Positions 9,818 to 17,206 of a stretch of DNA of 64,000 bases are shown in pieces. The number at the start of each line of letters is the position of its first letter. The first letter of the stretch is position 1. The DNA comes from Clostridia bacterium. Lineage in GTDB: Bacteria; Bacillota; Clostridia; UMGS1810. The notes beneath the pieces were generated by a model, which had not been told where the DNA came from, did no database searches, and saw only the letters and a list, made by a program, of their open reading frames with translations. Made by a program: the position numbers and the translations under genes. Location: NCBI GenBank assembly GCA_017481205.1, contig JAFUPN010000038.1, forward strand, positions 1-64,000. The letters run 5' to 3'.

Positions 9818-9846
9818 TTGAAATCCGGGAATAAACAATGTATAAT
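9818..9846 (+). promoter_or_regulatory. Promoter of the type I toxin mRNA
   Basis: TTGAAA (9818-9823), exactly 17 bases, TATAAT (9841-9846). Transcription should start near 9853, just before the first repeat shared with the antitoxin RNA. Confidence 0.7.
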
Positions 9847-9929
9847 ATTCATTGTTAAAGGCAAGATTGAAAACAGTGTAACAGCTGGGCGGTTATGCCA
9901 TCATCTCTTCTAAAAGGAGGTGATAGCTT

Positions 9930-9998
9930 ATGGATAACGAATACATAATTTGTTTTATGATTATTCTCTTACTTTTAGTAAATTCCATAAAAAAATAA
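9930..9998 (+). CDS. Predicted 22-residue membrane toxin (Fst/TxpA-like type I toxin)
   Basis: The reading frame encodes MDNEYIICFMIILLLLVNSIKK: a short acidic N terminus, one hydrophobic helix of about 14 residues and a basic KK tail, the usual build of type I membrane toxins. AAAAGGAGGTGATAGCTT precedes ATG 9930 with optimal spacing, far stronger than most sites here. It is slightly shorter than Fst (33 residues) and the 30-residue holin-like toxins. Sequence similarity to a named family was not recognised; the call rests on size, composition, ribosome site and the surrounding RNA architecture. Confidence 0.65.
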   Translation: MDNEYIICFMIILLLLVNSIKK

Positions 9999-10031
9999 CG
10001 CCAGCCGTCCAAAGCTATGACGTTATTTTTT
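9990..10031. terminator. Bidirectional terminator shared by toxin and antitoxin RNAs
   Basis: AAAAAATAACG (9990-10000) pairs perfectly with CGTTATTTTTT (10021-10031) around a 20-base loop. A-run and T-run make it functional in both directions, so the two convergent RNAs would overlap across this hairpin. Confidence 0.75.
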
Positions 10032-10079
10032 AAATAAATCGTTGTTTTGGCATAACCGTTTGAGGTCTTGCCTTTTCCT
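9990..10079 (-). ncRNA. Antitoxin RNA of the type I toxin-antitoxin locus
   Basis: Predicted ~90-nt minus-strand RNA from the consensus promoter at 10086-10114 to the shared terminator. Its 5' part contains, in the same order and orientation as the toxin mRNA, AAAGGCAAGA (plus 10066-10075) and CGGTTATGCCA (plus 10048-10058). In DNA these are inverted copies, so each RNA can pair with the other at its terminator loop while the repeats may form matching stems, as for DRa/DRb of pAD1 par. No coding capacity is needed; a minus frame across it is fortuitous. Confidence 0.65.
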
Positions 10080-10085
10080 ATATTT

Positions 10086-10114
10086 ATTATACGTCTGAAA
10101 TCCGTATTTGTCAA
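10086..10114 (-). promoter_or_regulatory. Consensus promoter of the antitoxin RNA
   Basis: Minus strand: TTGACA (plus 10109-10114), 17-base spacer, TATAAT (plus 10086-10091). Both hexamers match the sigma-A consensus exactly, which fits a highly expressed antitoxin RNA. Confidence 0.8.
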
Positions 10115-10152
10115 CCGTTATTCAGAAAATTTATTGTAAAAAGGAGACCTTT

Positions 10153-10497
10153 ATGCACGAGTTATCTGTAACCCAAAGTATATTAAATATCGCTCTCTCT
10201 GAGGGAGAGAAGCATAATGCAAAAAAAATAACAAAAATTAAAATTGCTCTTGGCACAGTATCCGGTATGGTTCCCGACTGTGTGCAGGAGTATTTTAACA
10301 TTATCAGCGAGGATACCATTGCCCATAAGGCTGAGCTGAGTTTCCGCAAAATCCCGGTAACCTTCCGCTGCAGTGTGTGCGGAGCCGAATTTGACGTAGA
10401 TAAAATCAGCTTCAAATGCACCTTGTGCGGCTCAAATAGGGTAAAAATGCTCACCGGAAGGGAATTTTATGTAGAGAGCATAGATATTGATGACTGA
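10153..10497 (+). CDS. hypA: Hydrogenase maturation nickel metallochaperone HypA
   Basis: A 114-residue protein starting MHELSVTQSI at ATG 10153 after AAGGAGACC; an in-frame upstream start at 10108 is in the antitoxin promoter and is rejected. His2 of MHE is the nickel ligand in the family. The zinc site is C-x2-C....C-x2-C (CSVCGAEF and CTLCGS, residues ~73-95). It hands nickel to HypB and the hydrogenase large subunit. In many genomes hypA directly precedes hypB; here the order is reversed and ~425 bases with a terminator and the toxin-antitoxin locus intervene, so hypA must use another promoter, which I could not identify with confidence. Confidence 0.92.
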   Translation: MHELSVTQSILNIALSEGEKHNAKKITKIKIALGTVSGMVPDCVQEYFNIISEDTIAHKAELSFRKIPVTFRCSVCGAEFDVDKISFKCTLCGSNRVKMLTGREFYVESIDIDD

Positions 10498-10556
10498 TAT
10501 ATCAGTAAAGTCAAGTATCAGTTTGAATTATGACGGTCCTGTTGTATTTTTGTCTG

Positions 10557-10585
10557 TTGCGAATGTCGTTATTTTATGTTAAAAT
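10557..10585 (+). promoter_or_regulatory. Putative promoter of the SGNH esterase gene
   Basis: TTGCGA (10557-10562), 17 bases, TAAAAT (10580-10585), 37 bases before the start codon. Confidence 0.5.
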
Positions 10586-10622
10586 TTATATGATAATATT
10601 TATTTGTGAAGGGGTATATTAT

Positions 10623-13436
10623 ATGAAAATGAAAAAGAGTATTGCATTTGTACTTTTGGTTGTAATGCTTTTGACATGCTTTGCAGGAGTTTGTCCTGCC
10701 ATGGCAGATAAGGCTGACAAACCCCTTGCGCTGTATACGGATGAAGCCACAAACACTCTCAGCTTTGCCGGCACCGGATATGGCGAAATCGTCGGTATAA
10801 AGCAGGGCGATATGGGCAAAGAGGATTCGTATGTTCTGCTTAAATCCAACCAGGATGCAGATACCTCCGGTGCAGCAAATCGTATCGAGCTCAGGTACAA
10901 CAAATTCTCCAATACCGATGGCTACAGATATCTGGTTATGTCTGCAGAACTCAAGCCCGAGACAGATTCATCCTTTACTGAGCTTGAGTGGAACACAAAC
11001 GACAATGCGCTGCTTTCTCACAGTGACGACTCACTGGTGATGAATGAAATATCCTCAGGCAGGTGGAATCAGTATACTGTTGTATATGATTTCGGCGGAG
11101 AGTCAAAATCCTCTACTGCCTATGTAAACGGTAAGGCAGTGGCTTCAATCAATGCGTCAACCAATAATTTCGGTGATTTGTCAACTATACAAAATGCCAG
11201 AATTCAGCTGCGAATGGCTTGCTCTGCTGATTCAAAAATCGGCGTTGACAATGTCCATATATATTTCACAGACACAGCGCCAACCCTGAGCGAACCTGCT
11301 CTTGTTTCTTCTGATAAATATTCGGTATCCGGAGAAACCTTCAGCTTTACCGATGGCATTGCCGTGGGTGACCTTTCGGCAAATGCCGATATATCGGTAT
11401 ATTCTTCAATAGAATGTATAAATAAGCTTTCGGCAAATCAAAAGCTTTCATCGGGTAATGAGCTGGTTCTCAGAAGCAGCAGCGGATACAAATATATGAC
11501 GGCATTTGACAAGGCAGTGGAAAGCTATCTGTTTTTAGACGGCAGCGAGCTTGTCAATGTTCCGGCTACAAACACAAGCAATGTTCTTGCAAAAATCAAT
11601 TCGCCGGTGCTCAGTGCCGTTCAGGGCAAGAATGGTAAAAAAGCTACTGACACATCCATGCTGCTGTCAAGAAACGGCACCGGATATCTCCTTTATACCT
11701 TCCCTGCTGCAATCACCTCCGGCTACGGCGTGGTTGAATTTAATGCAGATACAATGGGAGCAAAAATCGAGATTCACAATAACAACAGCCATGCTACGGT
11801 AGCTGTTGCCCCTGCCGATGATTTCCTGGCAGACAGGTGGAACAAATGTGTTTTTGTATATGACTCTGCAAAAAAGACAAATACTCTCTATGTAAACGGC
11901 AAGACTGTTGCTTATTCAGAAAATACAACTGCCGAAACCTACGGTCAGTATCTGCAGTTCCGTATTGTTTCCTCCGGGGATTACTACATAGACGATTTCA
12001 AGGCATACACAACAGCCACCAAGCCCGAGATAAGCGTTCCGGCACTTACTGCTGCTGCGGATTGCCTTATCGACGGAGACAGCTTTGTTGCTTATAAAAA
12101 AATTACTCCGAATGACCTTGCTGCAGCAGACGGTTCGGCAGTGACCGTGTATGACACAGCCACCTATGACTACGAGGTAATCGGCTCAAATCCCATGTAT
12201 ACGGGCAACCGTATTGTCCTGGAGGACGGTAGGAATACCTACACATATTATGATGTGGAATGTTATAATGCAAATGTGCCGACTGTAAAGAATACCGCCG
12301 ATACACTGACGGCAAGTGCTTATCTTATGGAGTCAACTCTGATTCTCGCTTGCTATGACGAAAGCGGAGCTCTTGAGGCAGTGGATTTTGTATCCGGCAG
12401 CGGTGCCAAGAGCCTTTCGCTTACCGGTGACTATGACAGAGCTGCCGCAATGGTTGTGAACAGCTTTGAGGGTATGACCCCTCTTGCAGCCTGCTCCGAG
12501 TGGGTAAGAACTCCCACCATTGCTTGCTGGGGTGCGTCTCTCACCAGAGGTCAGGGCGCCTCGGACGAGCCGACGGCATCTTATCCCGGCGTGCTGCAGG
12601 AGATATCCGGCTATAATGTGTACAACATGGGTGTGGGCGGCGAAACCGCAATGACAGTTGCTTCCCGCCAGGGCGCGCTCAGCATCCTTCTTGAAGAGGC
12701 TGTTACCATACCGGAATCCGGCAGTGTTGAAATCAGCTTCAAGGCAGACAACGGCGGTATTGTTACCCCCAGAGCAACCAATGTGGGCATGTGGAATCCT
12801 TGCTATATAAACGGAGTTGAGGGCACTCTCAGTGTTGTTGTAAACACCGATGTGTGGCCCCGTGTGCTTAAGAGCGCCAACTTTACCCGCAAGGTCTCCG
12901 GCGAGGCGGTTGAATGTGCGGCAGGTGATGAGCTTGTGGTAGAGGCACAGAAGATTGCCCCTTCTGCCGATATAAATATTATTGAGCTTGGCAGCAACGG
13001 CGGCTGGACAGTGGAAAATCTCCAGAATCATACCACAGATGAGCAGAGAACAGCTCTTGCAGAGCTTGGTGTTAAAATGGCTGAGAACTGCAAGAACCCT
13101 GACAAAACCTATATAATCAGCCTCAGCTCACTGACTGCAGAGCAGCGTGAGCCTCTGGACACAATACTCAAAAGCTATTTTGGCGACAGATATATTGAGG
13201 TGGGAGCATATCTCCAGAGCAAGCAGGCACTTACAGATGCCGGCATAGAGCCTCTTGATATCGACCTTGAGTATATAGCGGCAGGCAAGGTTCCGCCCTC
13301 GCTTCTCAATGACAAGGAGGATGTTATAAACGGTGTTTCCGGTGCCGATGCAACTCATCTCAACGACTATGGATACAGAGTAAAGGCACAGTATATCTAC
13401 AACAGACTTGTTGAGCTTGGGGTGCTGTCACACTAG
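10623..13436 (+). CDS. Secreted SGNH/GDSL-family esterase with N-terminal jelly-roll-like modules
   Basis: A 937-residue secreted protein. ATG 10623 follows GAAGGGG and begins a signal peptide (MKMKKSI, hydrophobic core, cleavage near CPAMADK); the longer frame upstream is untranslated leader. Two ~190-residue modules follow, each ending in W-N-x4-VYD ... YVNGK ... DNVHIY or IDDFKAY, which looks like a LamG/concanavalin-like jelly roll. The C-terminal ~300 residues carry the SGNH blocks: CWGASLTRG with Ser639 as nucleophile (GAS in place of GDS), the block II glycine in MGVGGET, Asn in ELGSNGG, and D909ATH912 as acid and base. SGNH enzymes of this layout are often carbohydrate deacetylases; the substrate is unknown. 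The neighbouring NodB-type gene shares the same modules. Confidence 0.8.
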   Translation: MKMKKSIAFVLLVVMLLTCFAGVCPAMADKADKPLALYTDEATNTLSFAGTGYGEIVGIKQGDMGKEDSYVLLKSNQDADTSGAANRIELRYNKFSNTDGYRYLVMSAELKPETDSSFTELEWNTNDNALLSHSDDSLVMNEISSGRWNQYTVVYDFGGESKSSTAYVNGKAVASINASTNNFGDLSTIQNARIQLRMACSADSKIGVDNVHIYFTDTAPTLSEPALVSSDKYSVSGETFSFTDGIAVGDLSANADISVYSSIECINKLSANQKLSSGNELVLRSSSGYKYMTAFDKAVESYLFLDGSELVNVPATNTSNVLAKINSPVLSAVQGKNGKKATDTSMLLSRNGTGYLLYTFPAAITSGYGVVEFNADTMGAKIEIHNNNSHATVAVAPADDFLADRWNKCVFVYDSAKKTNTLYVNGKTVAYSENTTAETYGQYLQFRIVSSGDYYIDDFKAYTTATKPEISVPALTAAADCLIDGDSFVAYKKITPNDLAAADGSAVTVYDTATYDYEVIGSNPMYTGNRIVLEDGRNTYTYYDVECYNANVPTVKNTADTLTASAYLMESTLILACYDESGALEAVDFVSGSGAKSLSLTGDYDRAAAMVVNSFEGMTPLAACSEWVRTPTIACWGASLTRGQGASDEPTASYPGVLQEISGYNVYNMGVGGETAMTVASRQGALSILLEEAVTIPESGSVEISFKADNGGIVTPRATNVGMWNPCYINGVEGTLSVVVNTDVWPRVLKSANFTRKVSGEAVECAAGDELVVEAQKIAPSADINIIELGSNGGWTVENLQNHTTDEQRTALAELGVKMAENCKNPDKTYIISLSSLTAEQREPLDTILKSYFGDRYIEVGAYLQSKQALTDAGIEPLDIDLEYIAAGKVPPSLLNDKEDVINGVSGADATHLNDYGYRVKAQYIYNRLVELGVLSH

Positions 13437-13557
13437 GCAGTCTCCCTTGTCTAAAGAAATACTATGTTTCGGCTAAGGCTTCTCCCGGAGGAGATGCTCC
13501 GCCGCAGGCGGTGGTGAGGTGTAGCCATCTTTGATGGCGTTATTAAAATAGTTGTGT

Positions 13558-13581
13558 GATTAAATCAGTGTTTACTCAAGG
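13558..13581 (+). repeat. Short dispersed repeat upstream of the NodB-type gene
   Basis: GATTAAATCAGTGTTTACTC followed by AAGG. Related copies lie at 16442-16461 (inverted), 16811-16836 and 43180-43202, always in intergenic DNA. The preceding stretch 13465-13545 is GC-rich with short self-complementary pieces, like the ends of the longer copies. Confidence 0.55.
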
Positions 13582-13590
13582 AGAATATAT

Positions 13591-16209
13591 ATGAAAAAAG
13601 TAATTTCGATTTTTTTGTGTTTTATTATCATCTTCACCGGCACTGCTTTTGCTGCTGATGATGTGAACATCATATTTGAAGCCTATGACACAACGGGGAT
13701 TTCAAGCTTTATCCGCGGTACTGTTACCGATGTGGCAGGAGTAGGCGGCAGACCGGCTTCCGACAGCAGTGTTTATGCTCAGGTAACAGAGCTGGAGTCG
13801 GTATCTGATACCCCTTCAAACGGATATTTTCAGTACAGTGTGGGAAGCAAAACCTCCGATGGTACCTGGAGCCTTGCAGGAGGAGAGGGCTATCTCGTAA
13901 TTGAGGGTTACATCCTGCCGGAAAACGGTATAAAATTCCGCTTTACCACCAATGGAGGAAACCCTGTGTCAGGCGACCTTGGCATAACTGACGGTGTGTG
14001 GAACAAATTCTCTGTTGTATACGATTTTTCTACAGGGCTTATAATGAATATCGTAAACGGCAGGGGAGAGGACTGGAAGGAAACCGTGTACGGAACAGTC
14101 AATTCATCCGGCACTCTGCGTAATGCCCTGAGAATGCAGATTATCGGCGAGGAGGGCAAAACAAGCGCATATTTTGATGATTACAGGATATATACCACCA
14201 CACGCATGCCTGATTATGTTACGGCGGTATCTCTTGTCAGTGAATACAGCGGCAGCGATACCCTGAGCAAGCTTTCGCCTCTCAGAGCTGAGAACTCTAT
14301 TGAATACGGCATTGGCGGTAAGCCGGCATACGATGCAGTGGGCAGGCTTGATGCCACTGAGATGACAGATGATTCCCGAAACTTTTTTACCAATACATCG
14401 GTAACTGTGGCTGATAAGCTGACTGTGTCGTTTATGGTCTATCCCAATGAAACAGTAAACGGTATATGGCTTGCTACAGACGGACATGCCCGATTGAGCA
14501 GCAGTGTGTACAATATAAATATGCTTATGGGTCAGTGGAACCGCATTACATATGTGTACGACAGCTCGTCGGGAATATCGGATTTGTATGTAAATGACAA
14601 ACACCACAGCTCCACCAAAGCTTCGGTAAAGACAAAAATTCGCCTGGTTTTTGATGTTGCATCTGAGGATTTTTCCGACGGATATGTTTACTATGACGAT
14701 TTCTTTATATACAGCAGTGCCGTAGCTCCGGTGATTTCTTCCGAGGCTTATACAATCAGAGGTGTAAGGATAAACGGATATGCTGATTCCTCTGTCAGTG
14801 AGCTTGCAGCCGGTCTGAATTTTGCTGTGAGCGGCTATACCGCCAGAGTATATGATAACCTTGGCAAGCTGTGCGGCGGGGATGTCGCTGCCAAGGAAGG
14901 CTTTTTGTTGGAGGTGCTTGACGGCAGCTGCGTTGTGGGCAGATATATCATTGGCGAGCCGTATTATGAAATTGCCGACAATATCATGCTGTCAACCGAC
15001 GGATATTTCCCGGCTGTGACAAAATATGGCAAGGGAAGGCTTGGACTGTCCTGTGACGGCACGGTCTACCGCGGCACCAGGGAGATATATGCAGTTATTG
15101 CCCGTTACAGCTCTGACGGAAATCTTGCAGAATGCAGTGTAGAGAAAAACACTCTCTCCGGAGAGGGAACAATCGCTGCAGAGCTTGATGTGACAGACTC
15201 TTCCGGCTATGTCAAGGCTATGGTTATGGATGCCGAAACCCTGAGACCTCTTGCAACGGCAAAAACCTACACTCCCTATGCTGAGGATATTATAGAAAGT
15301 GCAGTGCCCATGTATGAGGGTTTTACCACAAAGGCGGCTACCTTTGGCTATGATGACGGCATTGTATCCGACGCAAGGCTTATTGAAATATTGGATAAAT
15401 ACGGCGCAAAAGCCACCTTCAATATAAACTCCGGCTTTTTGTACAGCAGATGGAAGAATACCGCTGCTGCAGCCGGCTTTGGTACAGATGAAGAGTCTGT
15501 GTATGCTTATATAAAATCTGTATACAGCGGTCACGAAATATCCACCCATGGCAAGTACCATTATCCCGCTTGCTTTGACGAAGGGGAGATTGGCTATACC
15601 TCCACCGGAACTCAGCTGGTGGGCAAGAGCACAGAGGAGCAGGTGGCAGACCTGGTGGACTGTGCAACGGATTTGCGTCAGTGGCTCGGTCTTGCCGATG
15701 ATGAGGTAATAGGTCTTTCATGGCCCCAGGGCAACGGCGCTCAGCGCAGCGACTATGAGAGCGATTTGCTCCCTGCTATAAAGAATGCAGGTATCAAATA
15801 TGCCCGCCACAACCCAAACGGCACCTTCCTTCTGCCTGAGAACTGGTATGAGTGGCATTCAACCTGCCGTCATCCCGATGCCTCTGACTATATAGACGGC
15901 TTTGTTGATATGAAAAACGAAGGAGAGCTTAAATGCTTCTTTGTAAACGGTCATACCTATGAATTTGACGATGCAGGGGATGATGAATCCCTTAACTGGA
16001 CTATGATAGAGAATATAATAAAAACATTGTCAGAGCAGGGAAATATCTACTTTGCAACCATGGGCGATATATACAGGTATGCCGAGGCAACAAAGCTGGT
16101 TGAGATAACCGATACATCGGTTATAAATAATTCGGACATGACAGTTTATTATAACATAAACGGAGTTAATACCGAGCTGGCACCGGGAGAAGAATATAAG
16201 CAACAATAG
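13591..16209 (+). CDS. Secreted NodB-type polysaccharide deacetylase with jelly-roll-like modules
   Basis: An 872-residue protein with a signal peptide (MKKVISIFLCFIIIF..FAAD), ATG 13591 after AAGGAG. Two N-terminal modules (about 25-205 and 225-395) end in W-N-x4-VYD and FDDYRIY / YDDFFIY, the same module type as in the preceding SGNH protein. The NodB domain begins near residue 575: TFGYDDG (584-590; Asp588/Asp589 are base and metal ligand), GHEISTHGKYH (His653 and His657 as metal ligands), WPQGNG, and FVNGHTYEFD near the end. This is carbohydrate esterase family 4 architecture, removing acetyl groups from wall or plant polysaccharide. With its neighbour it probably forms a secreted deacetylating pair. 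No terminator separates the two, only 154 bases with a short repeat. Confidence 0.82.
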   Translation: MKKVISIFLCFIIIFTGTAFAADDVNIIFEAYDTTGISSFIRGTVTDVAGVGGRPASDSSVYAQVTELESVSDTPSNGYFQYSVGSKTSDGTWSLAGGEGYLVIEGYILPENGIKFRFTTNGGNPVSGDLGITDGVWNKFSVVYDFSTGLIMNIVNGRGEDWKETVYGTVNSSGTLRNALRMQIIGEEGKTSAYFDDYRIYTTTRMPDYVTAVSLVSEYSGSDTLSKLSPLRAENSIEYGIGGKPAYDAVGRLDATEMTDDSRNFFTNTSVTVADKLTVSFMVYPNETVNGIWLATDGHARLSSSVYNINMLMGQWNRITYVYDSSSGISDLYVNDKHHSSTKASVKTKIRLVFDVASEDFSDGYVYYDDFFIYSSAVAPVISSEAYTIRGVRINGYADSSVSELAAGLNFAVSGYTARVYDNLGKLCGGDVAAKEGFLLEVLDGSCVVGRYIIGEPYYEIADNIMLSTDGYFPAVTKYGKGRLGLSCDGTVYRGTREIYAVIARYSSDGNLAECSVEKNTLSGEGTIAAELDVTDSSGYVKAMVMDAETLRPLATAKTYTPYAEDIIESAVPMYEGFTTKAATFGYDDGIVSDARLIEILDKYGAKATFNINSGFLYSRWKNTAAAAGFGTDEESVYAYIKSVYSGHEISTHGKYHYPACFDEGEIGYTSTGTQLVGKSTEEQVADLVDCATDLRQWLGLADDEVIGLSWPQGNGAQRSDYESDLLPAIKNAGIKYARHNPNGTFLLPENWYEWHSTCRHPDASDYIDGFVDMKNEGELKCFFVNGHTYEFDDAGDDESLNWTMIENIIKTLSEQGNIYFATMGDIYRYAEATKLVEITDTSVINNSDMTVYYNINGVNTELAPGEEYKQQ

Positions 16210-16270
16210 GCTTTGGCGGTATTATATTCGCTCAGGAACGGAGCGTTTTCGTTACCTACGAATTTAAATA

Positions 16271-16323
16271 TTTCTTATGTACTTTTTGCGGTCAAAAAGT
16301 ACCAAAAAACCTCGGGGCTCGAT
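16271..16323 (+). repeat. Dispersed repeat with GTACTTTTTG/CAAAAAGTAC hairpin, copy 1
   Basis: Nearly identical to 38388-38439 (one T longer here). The core is a 10-bp perfect inverted repeat around CGGT followed by CAAAAAACCTCGGGGCTCGAT. Both copies then continue into different GC-rich palindromic sequence with CCCC/GGGG pairs. Confidence 0.75.
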
Positions 16324-16516
16324 GCCCCGAAACCCCCGTCAGGGGACCAGTCCCCTGAACCCCTCGCTCGAGTGCTTAAACATATTTATAACTATTTTGT
16401 ACACGTTCCGAAAAAAATCAAGAATTCTGCACCAAAATCTCCTCAAGTAAACACTGATTAAAGCAAGTTTCGTAAAACCAATCCTCCCGTCACGCTTACG
16501 CGTGCCACCCTCCTTT

Positions 16517-16676
16517 AGCCGAAAGAAAATAATCCGAACCACGATTTTCAAAGGTGGATTTTCGCTTTCGCTACGTTAAAATACTCGGTAATCCGCTGAC
16601 GCCTTGCGAAGATGACAAACCGAAAGATGCCGAAATTACACTGTTTAAGGCGGGTTCGGATTATTATCTTTCGGCT
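16517..16676. mobile_element. MITE-like element, family A, copy 1 (160 bp, internally deleted)
   Basis: 24-bp terminal inverted repeats (AGCCGAAAGA.AATAATCCG..) with one mismatch, flanked by T and A so that the insertion reads TA-element-TA. It encodes nothing. It is a reverse-oriented, internally deleted relative of the element at 27181-27453. Confidence 0.8.
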
Positions 16677-16724
16677 AGGCAAGGAGGGCTTGCGGAGCGG
16701 GTTTGAAGGCTCCCTTATCCCTCC

Positions 16725-16836
16725 ACCAAGCAACGCTTTGTGGAGTGATTTGTCCGACGAACCGAAAAGGCCGTAGCTGCGGCACATCCTAAAGGCTGTG
16801 CCCTACAATTATTGATTTAATCAGCGATTACTCAAG
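16725..16836 (+). repeat. Intergenic repeat, family D, copy 1
   Basis: The ~112-base segment beginning ACCAAGCAACGC and containing GGCACATCCTAAAGGCTGTG and CCTACAATTATTGATT is closely matched at 43090-43202. It ends in the TTTACT-type repeat. Function is unknown; the compact GC-rich form suggests a non-autonomous element. Confidence 0.7.
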
Positions 16837-16849
16837 CTGCTAAAGCTTT

Positions 16850-17035
16850 TTAATTCTGCTTTCTCACAATCTTGTATTCATCATAAAAGCTGTAGTACGG
16901 GCAGGAGCTTTTTCCGCCGGAGTAAAAGGAGTATACATCGTCCTCGTCAAGGTTTATCATGCATCCGTAGCTGTCGGTCTCGTCATCATAATCGTAGTAT
17001 GCGCAGCTTTCGCACTGAGTAATTTTTTTGTCCAT
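16850..17035 (-). CDS. Small cysteine-rich cytoplasmic protein (DUF6472-like)
   Basis: A 61-residue acidic protein starting MDKKITQCESCAYY after GAGGTG. Four cysteines (CESC ... YGCMI ... SCPYY) suggest a zinc-binding knuckle, and it ends in DEYKIVRKQ. This cysteine pattern with the YDDE..DSYGC centre and CPYY..YDEYKIVR tail matches small conserved proteins of Clostridia annotated as DUF6472; the family assignment is from memory. It is unrelated in strand to the neighbours. Confidence 0.7.
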   Translation of the reverse strand: MDKKITQCESCAYYDYDDETDSYGCMINLDEDDVYSFYSGGKSSCPYYSFYDEYKIVRKQN

Positions 17036-17206
17036 TTTGCACCTCGCAATTTAATCGGATTATTCTCTTTCAGCTAAATTTATTATAATTCAAAATTTGT
17101 GTTTTGGCAATATTTGTTTTGTCGGTTTAATAGTTTATTAATGATTTTTTAATCTTTTGATGCTACAATTACAATTAGTTTATTTTCGTTTTAGGAGGAA
17201 TACTTC

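Larger units (their letters stand above)
9853..10031 (+). ncRNA. Toxin mRNA of a par-like type I toxin-antitoxin locus
   Basis: Predicted ~180-nt RNA running from the TATAAT promoter to the shared terminator. It contains AAAGGCAAGA (9857-9866) and CGGTTATGCCA (9890-9900), a very strong ribosome site AAAAGGAGGTGATAG (9912-9926) and the 22-codon toxin frame. The leader also ends in TCTTC just before AAAGGAGG, so the ribosome site may be partly sequestered. The arrangement matches RNA I of the pAD1 par locus and the chromosomal Fst/TxpA-like systems of Firmicutes. The ends are inferred. Confidence 0.65.
16210..16849. other. 640-base gene-free stretch packed with dispersed repeats
   Basis: No supportable gene. 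It contains, in order, a palindromic GC-rich repeat (from 16271), an inverted copy of the TTTACT repeat (16442-16461), a complete TIR element (16517-16676) and a longer intergenic repeat (16725-16836). A small open frame at 16213-16461 runs through repeat sequence and is not a gene. Confidence 0.75.

Noticed and set aside
9893..10114. 73-residue minus frame across the toxin-antitoxin locus
   Set aside because: It starts within the antitoxin promoter's -35 box and runs through the terminator; the RNA architecture explains the DNA better.
12333..13031. Minus-strand frame inside the SGNH gene
   Set aside because: Opposite the SGNH catalytic domain, whose motifs are intact; no site or similarity for the minus frame.
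16213..16461. 82-residue plus frame after the NodB gene
   Set aside because: Runs through dispersed repeat DNA that recurs non-coding at 38388; the product contains the repeat translation and no gene-like start.
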